Source: Acanthopleura granulata (Eukaryota > Mollusca > Polyplacophora > Chitonida > Chitonidae). From it: a stretch of 64,000 nucleotides of DNA. Below the pieces are notes generated by a model that was not told where the DNA came from, searched no databases, and saw only the letters and a list, made by a program, of their open reading frames with translations. The stretch is from the NCBI GenBank assembly GCA_016165875.1, contig JABBOT010000082.1:1302001-1366000 (forward strand). The letters are read 5' to 3'. Shown piece after piece: positions 35,881-46,160 of the stretch. The stretch's first letter is position 1, and each line of letters starts with the position of its first letter. A program made the position numbers and the translations under genes.

Positions 35881-36885
35881 ATGTGTTGTAGCAGGCCCCA
35901 ATTACACATCAACGTGGAATGTTGGCCAATATGTACTCTCAGACATGAAAAATATTGATATCTCTAAGGTGTATGAATGACGTTATTCGCTGGTAAATGA
36001 GCAGGAAAAACAAACTGACGACTGCCACCCTCCCCCTGGTGACGTCACCTGTACGTCAAATCTGTATTTAAATTTAGCGTTTTAAATATCAATATCTCGC
36101 GAACCACTACGTCTTTTTTAAGGACTGAAAAACTATTTTAGTTGGAATAATGCTCTCTATTCTCTGAACAACAATAGGCGCCTGTATTGGGGATTATCTT
36201 ATGAAATTTAAAATGCAGACAGAGATTACGCAAACATGACAGTGGCCAAGTTTCAATAATGCCACACTAATGTTCATCTAAAGCCACGCGACAGATACAC
36301 CAGGAAACATTTCAAAGAGAACCAGAAATAAAAGCACTACGTTTCAAATTTCAAACAGATGAAAAGTGCACTTTGTTCAAAATAAACACTTGTTCAAGTA
36401 CGATGGAAATCGATCGAAAAGCCATAACGTAGACATATCAGTGTTTTCCTAAAAGTTTCTGCATGATTTTTTTTGCTGTAATGATCAATTACGAAAATGA
36501 GAACTTTGATTCATTCGAGTGATATTATACCACGGGTATCATGGGGACTGCTTCTTGATATCACAAAATTACGGAGCGGTCAAAGGGACATTTGAAGTCA
36601 TCAATGCTTTTTTCTCCAGATCTTTTTAACACTGCGGCATGAATGTTTCTCTCGCACCCCAAGAGAATGTTTTCCAAAATTGCAATGATGATCTCTTTTC
36701 TGTAGTGTTTCATATTGTATGCCTACATAAGCCAGGACTCTGTCTGTGGACACTCTCCCCAGACTTTGTTCTGTTAATTGTTTTGATGTGACTGTTTATT
36801 AAATGTGACGACAACAGACGATTTCGGGTCATTCTAGACCAATAGCGTCTAATAAATAGCAATTGACACCACTACATTGTTTTAG
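35881..36885. other. No recognisable gene
   Basis: No exon could be assigned upstream of the repeat-coding segment at 36886. AT-rich. Confidence 0.35.
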
Positions 36886-37447
36886 TTAACTCATCCATGC
36901 ATTTATTCATCCACCGAGATCATTCATTGCGCTCATCCGAATCAGGGTGTGTGTCACGCTCATCCGAATCAGAGTCTGTATCACGCTCATCTGAATCAGG
37001 GTCTGTATCACGCTCATCCAAATCGGGGTCTGTGTCACGCTCATCCGAATCAGGGTCAGCATCACGCTCATCCGAACCAGGGTCTGTGTCACGCTCATCT
37101 GAATCAGAGTCTGTATCACGCTCATCTGAATCAGGGTCTGTATCACGCTCATCCAAATCAGGGTCTGCGTCACGCTCATCCGAATCAGGGTCAGCATCAC
37201 GCTCATCCGAACCAGGGTCTGTGTCACATTCATCCGAATCAGGGTCTGTGTCACATTCATCCGAATCAGGTTCTTCCTCTTCTGGCGGACGTCCACGCAA
37301 AGCAAAATTCCAGAAAGGCAAAGCGAAATGCAAGGTAAGTGTTGCCTCCGTTTGTTTATTTATTTATTCAATGATTAATTGATTTATGTATATATTTAAC
37401 ATTTATTTTTTGTTTTTGCTTTTTTCTGTGTATCGCAGTACTTTTAA
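36886..37447 (+). CDS. Candidate C-terminal exons: Ser/Arg/Glu nonapeptide repeats plus AT-hook-like basic tail
   Basis: After a possible acceptor ('actacattgttttag', ending at 36885), or from the ATG at 36897, a plus-strand frame encodes 13 nonapeptides of the type SRSSESGSV (27-bp units, 36930-37280). A tail SSSSGGRPRKAKFQKGKAKC follows, containing the AT-hook-like core GRPRK. The frame meets a consensus donor (CAAG|gtaagt) at 37332. A 106-bp intron ends in a long pyrimidine tract and 'tgtatcgcag' at 37438, and the next exon gives two codons and a stop (37445-37447). A nuclear RS-like or chromatin protein is an inference. The minus strand is also open and would read as an Asp/Glu-rich DTDPDSDER repeat, so the coding strand is not settled; the splice signals favour plus. 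Confidence 0.42.
36930..37280. repeat. 27-bp tandem repeat, 13 units, with a 135-bp higher-order duplication
   Basis: Unit type 'cgctcatccgaatcagggtc' + 'tgtgtca'. Units 2-6 (36957-37091) and 7-11 (37092-37226) are the same five variants in the same order, differing at 3 of 135 bases. The last event was therefore duplication of a five-unit block. Because 27 is divisible by 3, no stop interrupts five of the six frames as tracked. Confidence 0.95.
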
Positions 37448-37760
37448 GCGAGGACAGTCGCATTTCTGAATGAATGGTTCCCCAGTGCTCGGGATAAACA
37501 TCGACGTTTTAATTTTCCATTTCCATGCATGTTAACGGTTCACCCCACGGCACTGTGTCTAAATCTGCAAGCCCCGAACGGTCTGGGCCTGATAAGCCGG
37601 ATGAGGACATCTCGTCCAGCGTCTCGTGGGTGGAGACCCACGACACGAGAACGATGCAAATCACGCGGGATTGGTACTGACCTTGTGTCGCGGGTCTCGA
37701 TCCGCGGGGCGCGGCACGAGGGGACGGCTCATAAGCCTATTTCATGTAGGCCTGTGGGCC
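37448..37760. repeat. GC-rich palindromic repeat, reverse copy (37575-37750)
   Basis: Contains 'cgggtctcgatccgcggggc' and 'gcggcacgaggggacgg', the reverse complement of the unit at 39300-39570, and a further hairpin 'tcgtgggtggagacccacga' (8-bp stem). 37448-37574 is the presumed 3' untranslated part or spacer, with no clear AATAAA. Confidence 0.65.
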
Positions 37761-37828
37761 GATTTCAAGGAAATGTCGATTTCAAGAAAATGTCAATTTC
37801 AAGAGAGTGTCGATTTCAACAAAATGTC
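37761..37828. repeat. 17-bp tandem repeat, four units
   Basis: Four copies of 'gatttcaaggaaatgtc' with 1-3 changes each, directly after the GC-rich palindromic repeat. Confidence 0.9.
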
Positions 37829-39290
37829 GGGTCGCGGTTATGGGCTTTTTTTAAGTGGCAGACGTTCGTAGACTCGCCCGAAGAGGACATTTTAGATAAG
37901 TTGTATACGTCATGTGTCAACGGTGGACCCTGACTTATTCCATTTAAAACATAACCTAATCTTTCAACGAATCAAAGTGCTCCAATTGCTACATAAATTC
38001 ACTGACTTAATCGCTTAAAATTTCAGGTATATTGGCTTCCTGCCAGTGCACTGATTCCCTGGGTGTAGAGGGCTGACGGACAGCTCTCATTTATCCTGTA
38101 GAGTGCCAAGCAGCTGGAGAAACCAACATAATATTTTGTGTGTCACGTTTTGAACACCAGAAAAGACAGTGTAACAGCTCAAACCCCGCAGGACGAACTT
38201 TACAAACCACGTCTTCGGACGATATATTACTTGCAAATACAGGCCACAAAATCTTTACACTTTTTAGAATTTTATGTAACGCTAGAATTAAAATGTTAAA
38301 TTAAGACCAATCTACCAGAGAAAAAAACATTTATTTTAAGTAACTATCCAAGTCCACATTTTCATCAAAATATGTGTTGGATTTTTGTGTTTATTGCCTA
38401 TTACACTTACTTTCCGGGTAATCAGGGTAGCTTTGTTCACACAACTTGGAAGAGAAATAGATAAAAACTATAATGTCTATCATGAATAGTATTTTGCGGT
38501 ACACTGGTACTAGCAGAGGGGCCGAAAATCCGCATAGCTTAACCGAAGATCGAAGTCGTATGCGTCGTCCATGTTTTCGCAAACGTTGTGGTCTGCACCC
38601 TATGTTTGTGAATGGATGTGCCCTTTGACAGCCAATGAAAAATTAGGTTTTGTTCTAAGCCAGTTAGTTCCTTAAGAAGGGGCTCACTCGCTTCGCTCCT
38701 CCTTGTTCCAAGTGCGGCAGACTTCTGTCACCTGAGACTGTAGTAAGCCGTTAGGGTTGCGGTTGAAACTTAAGTATATATCTAAATTTATAACATGAAA
38801 AGATCAAGAAACCTACTTCCACCACGACACAATGGTCTCTAAATACTTTGCAGTGTTGTTCACACATGTACTTGTTATAGTTAAAATATAGAACATTCAA
38901 ACATTGTCCTGTTCTTGTGTTATTACATGTTGCATTGACAGTCAGCTCAGAAGATTTACGTCACAACTTACAAACAGTTGATATCTCCTGGCTCTCTTTT
39001 TGGTCAGTCTCTGATAAGTCGGCAGCAAAATACTCTACGCTTCAAACGAAGATAATTCAGCTACGAATTCGTATAAATTCAAACAGGTTTTTGCATTGAA
39101 GAGAAAATTTTGTAATCTTTTTAATGAACAGTGCCTCAGTCATGAGCTCTCTGTTATTTTAATATCAACTAACTACTACTTCAAAATCCAATTACATGGA
39201 TGACATTTTAGCAAACCTCAGAGAAACACATGTCAATTTCTGAAAGTGGGATGGGCTCCAGACGACCTACTTAATCACCTAACACGCATC
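37829..39290. other. No recognisable gene
   Basis: AT-rich spacer. A weak acceptor-like site ('aaaatttcag', 38027) leads into no identifiable exon. Confidence 0.35.
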
Positions 39291-39299
39291 CCTACTTGA

Positions 39300-39570
39300 C
39301 ATCAGCTTTGATAGGTCGCGGACCGCGACACGTGGACCGTACGGCCCTCGTCGCCTCGTTCCCTCGTCTCGCACCCCCGCGGTTCGAGACCCGCAACACG
39401 AGGATTGTACCGTCCTCGTCCCCTCGTGCCGCTTCCCGCGGGTCGAGACCCGCAAAACGAGGATTGTACCGTCCTCGTCCCCTCGTGCCGCTCCCCGCGG
39501 GTCGAGACCCGCACACGAGGACTGTACCAATCGCACGAATAGCACCGTCCTCGTGTCGCGGGCTTCGACA
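39300..39570. repeat. GC-rich tandem repeat with hairpin units (about 60 bp, three or more copies)
   Basis: Units read 'cgaggattgtaccgtcctcg' (itself a hairpin), then 'tcccctcgtgccgctccccg', then 'cgggtcgagacccgca' (palindromic stem around 'gtcgagac'). At least three full units plus flanking partials. GC content is far above the surroundings. The 133- and 97-codon frames across it are by-products. Confidence 0.85.
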
Positions 39571-40069
39571 ACGTCCTGATAGGAGTTGACCTATGACTTT
39601 TTTGGCAAAATTGATATAAAGCTGATGGTGGTCAAAATCACTCAGTGAGAGGCCAGTCAACCGTGACATTTCACTACTAAACACAGAAAACACAGAAATT
39701 TAGATTTTAAATGGAGCTCCAGGAGCCTCTTCTAAAACAAGCAAAAAGACTGAAAAAGGCTGTTTAAAAGAGCAAAGGAATATGTATCTAAAAATACCAG
39801 GGCACTGCATTCCAGACCAGGAAGCATTAATTGTGGGCAGTGGCCTGGTGTCAAACCACTCCACGCGTTACGTTGATTCTTGCACGCCATATGTTTTTTT
39901 TTCTCTCCTAAGTCAGTGAGTGGCGATCACGCATGCGCATGTTACTGCTTAGTGATATCCGCTCCAGTCTGAAATCCGTATGTAACTGAACAGTGTTGCA
40001 TCTATGTACCAATGTCAGTTTATCTGATGAATGTTTGACGCTGTGATCAAGACAGTTTTCATTTACATG
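39571..40069. other. No recognisable gene
   Basis: Spacer. Nothing identified. Confidence 0.35.
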
Positions 40070-40335
40070 ACATGGGTCATTTCTATGGGTGGAGGAAACC
40101 CAAGTACCCCGAGTAAGTGACTGACTTCCGCTAGACACTTGGCTTCAACCTGCAGACAAAACAACGGCAGTTGGACTTGAACACGCGCCTCAGTGGACAA
40201 GAACCTCCTGGGGCAGCGCTCATATCTGTGTGTTTGTAAAGCCATTGTATTGCCAATGCTCTCATTCCGGGCGGGTCAGTCCTGTTCGGCAGGGTAAGCG
40301 TGTCGAACGGTCGCAGATCACGAGCCAGGTGAGTC
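40070..40335 (-). mobile_element. Possible third SINE-like dispersed element
   Basis: Contains 'gggtggaggaaacccaagta' and 'ccccgagtaagtgactgac', then a box B-like complement 'ggacttgaacacgcg' and a head-like end near 40320. From memory, the 'ggaggaaacc...gagta' block is common in bivalve dispersed repeats. It is a single copy here, so this is a tentative call. Confidence 0.4.
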
Positions 40336-40445
40336 ATAGAATAAACCTGTGAACATCATCTTGTACCCAGTGAATATCACCTTATAAATATCACCTTATA
40401 AATATCACCTTATACCCCTGTGAATATCTACATGTACCCCGTGAT
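40336..40445. repeat. Degenerate ~23-bp tandem repeat, block 1
   Basis: Four to five units of the 'ctgtgaatatcaccttgtac' type; the same word makes up the longer array at 42171-42840. Confidence 0.8.
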
Positions 40446-42170
40446 TTAACCAAGGATCTCGGCTGTGATATTTTGATATGGGGTTAGGCCCTGGAGATAA
40501 AATAGAATGAGGCACAACTAGGGCATTTCAAAGTTTTCAATGTATACCGACACAGCAGGACTCGAGCTTTGTTTTGACAGCGGATAATCGATGTCTCGCC
40601 CGTGGTTAGGTGATCGCCCATGCGCTCTTAAGATTATTAACTTTGACATGAGTTGTGAAAAGTCTAATTGTAATTAGTAGGATCTGCGGGCATGTGCTTT
40701 TATGCTGACTGGCAGTGCTTTTCGCGAAATATACGAATGTAGTGTTGACAGAAATCAAATTTGCCACGAAACCGTTTACTGTACCCATAATTGCGGCATG
40801 TGCGCATTCAATTATTTATGTAAACACCGCAAAGGTAAGTTGAACGGAAATGTGATTTTATAGATCTCAAACACGACAAATTTGAGGTAATTTTTTTTTA
40901 AAGATCCATTTATTTTAAGCGCACAAGTTTCTCAATTTTCAATCGCCATTTGAAAAATATTTGAGCTGCTGTACCCTTCTTCCGTCTGCAGCTGGTAAAT
41001 GTCAATAACAATTTATACCTGAAAAACATAATTTTATCGTACCATGTTGACCGGAAAATAGTGAAAACAAAGAGAAAGTGTCCGCGATAGCTGAATATTT
41101 TGTGTTTTTCATTGAAGTCTTTAACTTCCGAGAAACATGTCCTATCGATGTAATTTAAATGCCCATATTATTTCACATATGTGACCTTACTAAATATGTG
41201 TTTACTCAGAATTTGGTGTTTTTTTTCTGAAACTAAGTGCGCATGATGGATTCCACTTTGTGGCAGATCACGCTAAGGCCCAGTCGTGCAGTGGCTCTAA
41301 CGCGACTGCACGACTTTAAGGCTGCTCTATTCCGCGGGAGGCTCTATTCAGATTACAGAGGCACAGCGGGTGAGTCTGGCCATCTCTCGGGACTGATCGG
41401 GAGAGTTGCGCCTCTTTCTGTTTTACCTCTATGTTTAGTTGTACATCACGGCCACGGAGCTATCTGGGTTGAAACAGTGGTATTTCACAATAGCTTCGCG
41501 TGGAGAAACTCCGCGCTACAAAAATCCGCGCAAAATGAACCAAGACATGCATCAAGCGGGTAAAGCTTAGTTAAAGTATGTTCAACAAGGCACTCCCTGT
41601 TCTTCTGTTAATTTTTGTTCACATTCTGTAGCCTTTACGACCAGTAAATCCAAGCTAATTCACATATCTGACTTACATTCACATGCGTTGTCGACAACTT
41701 CACCTAATATACCGAATTGTTGCTCTAGGCGCATCCGTAGTTGACCTTTATGCAAATTGATTGAAGGCGTGGATTTGTTTTGCATGGACGTAAATTTCAA
41801 ACCACGATGTCACGGAAAGGTCAACCCGCGATGAGCATGAATGTCTCTTTGACACAAACTTAAAAAAACACGACAGTATGTGACTGCTGACGGTGTTTTG
41901 CACGTCGGCTAAAATTTACATAAGAATGGTGCGATAATGCTAAGTAGCGATTGCGGCTAAATATGCGCAAATATTTCAGCTTTCAGAATCAATGTGCTTT
42001 ATGGGTATTCAGGAAGAATCGGAGGCACATTTTACGGAATTGAACTAGTGGGAGGCTCCTTACAAGCATTATACCGACATCGGGTCCACATAGCCTATGG
42101 TTAAGGGTTTGCCAGCGGTCCCCGCATATCAGTAAATATAAACAACCCTTAGACAGTGGTCTCGGGCTAC
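40446..42170. other. No recognisable gene; perfect hairpin at 41282-41315
   Basis: A perfect 11-bp inverted repeat, agtcgtgcagt / actgcacgact, with a 12-base loop lies at 41282-41292 and 41305-41315. It falls in a GC-richer patch that carries a 108-codon plus-strand frame (41237-41563) without known motifs. Otherwise AT-rich spacer. Confidence 0.45.
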
Positions 42171-42840
42171 CCTGTCTGGTACACCAGTAAACAATATACT
42201 ATACCCCAATATGTCACGTTCTACCCCGCTGAATATCACGTTGTTCCTTTATGAATACCATGCTGAAACTCTGTGAATGTCATCTGAATATAACGTTCTA
42301 CCTCTAAGAATAGGTGAACATGAAGGTGCTGAAAATGTACCCTTCCAAATAACATTTTGTACATCCACAAATATCATGTTGTACCCTTGTGAATAATATG
42401 TTTTGTCGCTCTTAATATTATCTTTTACCCCTGTGAATATCATTTTGTTTCCATGTGTATGTCACTTTGTAGACCTGTAAATATTAAGTTGTACCGCTGT
42501 AAAAACCACGATGTACCCGTGTGAATATCATAATGTCCCCCTCCGATTGTCATGTTTTACGCCCTTGAATATCATGACGTACCTCTGTAAATAACATTTT
42601 GTACCCTTCTGAATATCACGTTGTAGTTATGTGAATATTACGTTGCGCCCTTGTGAATATCATCATGTAGCTGTGTGAATATCATGCTGTCCCCTTGTGA
42701 ATGCCATGTTGTAGCTGTGTGATTATCACGCTGCACCCTAGCCCTGCAAATATCACCCGGTCCCCATGTGAATATCGCCCGGCAGCTCATCTGAGCATAC
42801 CTCCATATATGGTGCACCTCCCTAAATACAACACTGCGCC
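42171..42840. repeat. Degenerate ~23-bp tandem repeat, block 2 (about 28 units)
   Basis: Reiterations of 'cctgtgaatatcacgttgta' plus 'cc' with heavy drift. Unit length varies from about 22 to 25 bp. Same family as 40336-40445, about 1.7 kb away. Confidence 0.88.
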
Positions 42841-43324
42841 TTATGAACAAACTGTGGTACCCTTGTTACCAACTTACATTGACATTTCATTCATTTCAAT
42901 TTTCTATATATCCCGTTTCCTTAATGTAACACAGGATCTGCCTGCTTGACGAATTGCTCTCAAATGACCAATACACTTGCCCCTTCTAAACAGTGTTGTA
43001 TATACCGACCGCTTCTCGGGGGATATGTGAGATGTACAGGTTCATTGAGTAGCAGCCTTACGGAGTGATTGCGGTGCTTGTCTCTCAGTGAGTAGGGTAT
43101 TTGAGATGTGGGTTCAAAACTCACCATGGCTAGCCAAGTATACACATGACGTTTATGTATACACTATAATACCATGGATGCCTCTAATTGAAACACTGTG
43201 ACGGATTTAACGAGCGCTGCCTTCCATAAAAAAGTGTTGATTCTTGACATTCACTCGGTTGCTTTTTTGCTCTTTCATCTGTGAAATTTCAAATTCACAC
43301 TGTTAATAATAGGTCCTCAATCAG
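42841..43324. other. No recognisable gene
   Basis: A stretch at about 43055-43130 ends in 'gatgtgggttcaaaactcac', which resembles a tRNA box B region. With no convincing box A or fold, I do not call a tRNA or SINE. Confidence 0.3.
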
Positions 43325-43422
43325 TTATCTATTTATTTGATTGGTGTTTTAAGTCGTGCTCAAGAAAATTTCATTTATACGACGGCCGCCAGCGTTATGG
43401 TGGGAGGAAACCGGGGAAGCCC
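43325..43422 (-). mobile_element. SINE family 1, 3' fragment
   Basis: 'tttatttgattggtgtttta', 'tgctcaagaaaatttcattt' and 'gcgttatggtgggaggaaac', ending abruptly after 'ccgggg'. No head. Confidence 0.85.
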
Positions 43423-44153
43423 AATCTATGTACTTCCTTTATAATTAGTTCTTAGAAAAATGGAATAGGCGTTCTAGTGCCTGTTCATGTGTACCTCGAG
43501 AATGGATATATGGTGTCCACGTTGGTGTTTTCCATACGATCTTCCATTGAGGCAGCGCTGTAAATGGGCATATAGGTCTCTATGTTCGACCTGCTGGAAG
43601 GAGGTACCCCACTGAAAATACCAAAGTAATGGCCAAACCATCGTTGCTACCAAAGTAAGGAACGGACCAAATTTAATACGAATAGACGTCACCCCGACCT
43701 ATATTTGAGTTTTGCGTGATTGTCAATTACTCTTCATCGGCAAGTTGAAGTTCAATTTCAAGATCAGATTTACACAGTTTATGTCCAGGTCGTGTCCTAC
43801 CGAATTGAAGGAGTTTCAGGGAAAAAAAGGAAAGCGCAAATGATTGTTGTCCACCGTGCCACTAGGACAACGATATGAGGTGCACATTCGGAAGACAAGT
43901 CAGCTGTCTTTTTTTTAAGGCAAAACTACAGGAACATAAAAGAATTTTTATTACTTTTTGTTGTCACAGTTAGGATAAAAAAGTTCCATTTGATCGCTCA
44001 AACAAAAAGGTTTTTTTCTTTTCTTTTTTTTTTTTTTCATGCGGAGGAAACAATCTAAACTTAGTGGCAAAGCTACTCTTACGTCGAGACTTTGACCTCT
44101 AATGTATTGTATGGCCATTTAATTGCTACTTCATATGGATGGCGGGGTGCCTC
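43423..44153. other. No recognisable gene
   Basis: Spacer with a T-rich tract at about 44010-44038. Nothing identified. Confidence 0.35.
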
Positions 44154-44382
44154 CGTGGCTCAGTCGGTTAGCGCGTTAGCGCAGCGCAATGACCAAGAAG
44201 CCTCCTACCAAGTAGGAGTTCAAGTTCAGCTAATACTGGCTCTCTCTCCGGCGGTATGTTGAAAGGTCTGCCAGCAACCTGCGGATGGCCTCAGGTTTCC
44301 CCCGGGCTCTCTCCGGTTTCCTCCCACCTTAATGCTGGACGCCGTCGTAAAACATCAATGAAAAAAATAAATAAATAAATCA
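44154..44382 (+). mobile_element. SINE family 1, full-length head, internal deletion in the tail domain
   Basis: The head is well preserved: 'gtgcctccgtggctcagtcg' then 'gttagcgcg' (box A), and 'gagttcaagttcagc' (box B). The body 'tttcctcccaccttaatgct' is present, but 'ataagtgaaatattcttgag' is deleted, joining 'gccgtcgt' directly to 'aaaacatcaatga'. 'tcatat' on both sides may be the target duplication. Confidence 0.88.
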
Positions 44383-45420
44383 TATAGCTGACGAGAACCA
44401 GGCCAGGTTTCCGTTTGTCGGTAACCACTCCTGGTTTCCGGATGCCGGAAGCAGACGGACACTGCGCAGACATATACAAAGTCTCGCCTCCTTGTACCGT
44501 ATCCAGTTGACAGAACAGTAATCATTTCTACTTTGACAAGCATTGAATAATATGCATTGAATAATGCTTCGAAATGCTTTTCTCTGAGATGTGTGTTAGT
44601 CACACGTAGAGAAATTTGTAGACCAAACGTTCGAGATCTTCGAACGAAGGCTCTTTGGACGGGCTATCCATCTTGGATGATAATGACATTACGTCAGCAA
44701 TTTTGTCAAAATGAAAACAAATAAGTTCAAAATTTATTCTGTTTATTTAATTTGGCCATGTTTTTCCATTTGTAATGAAAATATTTCATCTGAATTTGAA
44801 AGTAAGACCGAGCCCAATTTTTGGGGGGGAATATAACCATTCAATACACAAAAATCTAGATCGGACCGATCTCCACTTAAACCCGATGATAGGTGAAGTG
44901 GGTCACGATTGAGGGAGAAAAAAAGAGACAAGTTTTTTGTTACCTGCTACTGCATGTTACTATATTTAGAACTCGACTAAGTGGCCAATAGGAAAGCTGC
45001 ATAGTGGAACCTTGGTTTCAAAATGTCCCCTTTTTATTGGTTAATTATCAAAGGGCCAGTAATGCTATCGAGGGCCCCGACTTAATTAGCCAATCAAAAA
45101 CCACTTTGCCTGTATATGGACGCGTACATGGCACCTCTGACAAGTGGGATGACAGTTTGGGAATGTGAATAAGATAATATTGAATTACGTTAACCTATAA
45201 ATGTCACATTTTTATCATTTCTGTGGTTACCAGTAAAAAAAATATTTTTTTCCAAAACTTCTTAAACCAATTTTTTTTCTCTCCTGAATGTGACAACAGG
45301 TAGTAAAAACAATTGTTTCTATGAAACATTTTTCCTACCTAATGGTAAAAATTTATCAAATTCTCTGTTTCATATTGAAAAAGAAACTGCTGGGTGGTAC
45401 CAATTCATTCATAAACTTCA
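44383..45420. other. No recognisable gene
   Basis: AT-rich spacer. Nothing identified. Confidence 0.4.
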
Positions 45421-45506
45421 ACCTTTTTTATACAATAAAACATATATATATATATATATGTATATATATATGTGTGTGTGTGTGTGTTTTATTGTATAAA
45501 AAAGGT
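45421..45506. repeat. Perfect 22-bp inverted repeat around a TA/TG microsatellite
   Basis: The left arm at 45421-45442 (accttttttatacaataaaa + ca) and right arm at 45485-45506 are exact reverse complements. The 42-bp centre is (TA)n-TG-(TA)n-(TG)n, itself able to pair. The whole 86 bp can fold as one hairpin. Confidence 0.95.
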
Positions 45507-46160
45507 ATATAAATGTTTATGTATGTATGTATTGTGTGCATGTAGAAAAGTTTCAGGTTGAAATGAATGAAATGGAGAGAATACCATATCGTAGTAAAAA
45601 AATAAACACAAAACCAAAAAAATTAGGGAATCCCCTCCTGGGCTTTTCATGCGACGTCATGGTGTGTGACGTCACGCCAGGTGGGGACATTATCGTCTGC
45701 CACACGTAGCCGTTTGACTGACAAGCCATATGTATTATGTGCCAGAGCGTTCGTGGAGGTTATGTTTTACATGTAGGCCTATGTGTTTTCATACAGAGAG
45801 GGAGCTACACCATTCTGAATAACCTTATGTGGACCAAAATGCTAGAGCATGTGACTCCCCCTTATTGGCGAAGTCATGGAAAAGCAGTGTGAAGGTTGCC
45901 GTGTTAACTATTGCAACCAAACTAGCCTGACATGTCTCCAGGAGTGGCGGCGGTTAAAAAGGAGCCGGGGCCGATGAAGTACTGGAGACGGAGAGAGCCC
46001 AAACAAGCAGCTTGGCACATGTTCGGGGAGATTTACGGCCAGATGAAGTTATGAAGCAGGGCACCGGGCTAGACAGCAGGACAGCGCCGTGGCAGAAGTC
46101 ACAGTATACCCGGGCGATGGAGAATGACTAATGGCGACCAAACCATCAAAGTCGCCGATA
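45507..46160. other. GC-richer segment with a 40-codon plus-strand frame
   Basis: The interval ends just before LINE coding begins. At 45932-46054 a small frame (MSPGVAAVKKEPGPMKYWRR and 20 more residues) sits in a GC-rich patch unlike its AT-rich neighbours. I recognise no homologue. It may be part of the LINE's 5' region or of another inserted element. Confidence 0.3.

Noticed and set aside
36920..37333. Minus-strand Asp/Glu-rich frame (DTDPDSDER repeats) as a secreted calcium-binding protein
   Set aside because: Possible, but the donor and strong acceptor on the plus strand favour the Ser/Arg reading. Retained as the alternative in the feature entry.
39292..39693. 133- and 97-codon frames in GC-rich DNA
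   Set aside because: Explained by the palindromic GC-rich tandem repeat, which is open in several frames at once.
41237..41563. 108-codon plus-strand frame in a GC-richer patch
   Set aside because: Contains the perfect hairpin, shows no domain and no splice support. Not called a gene.
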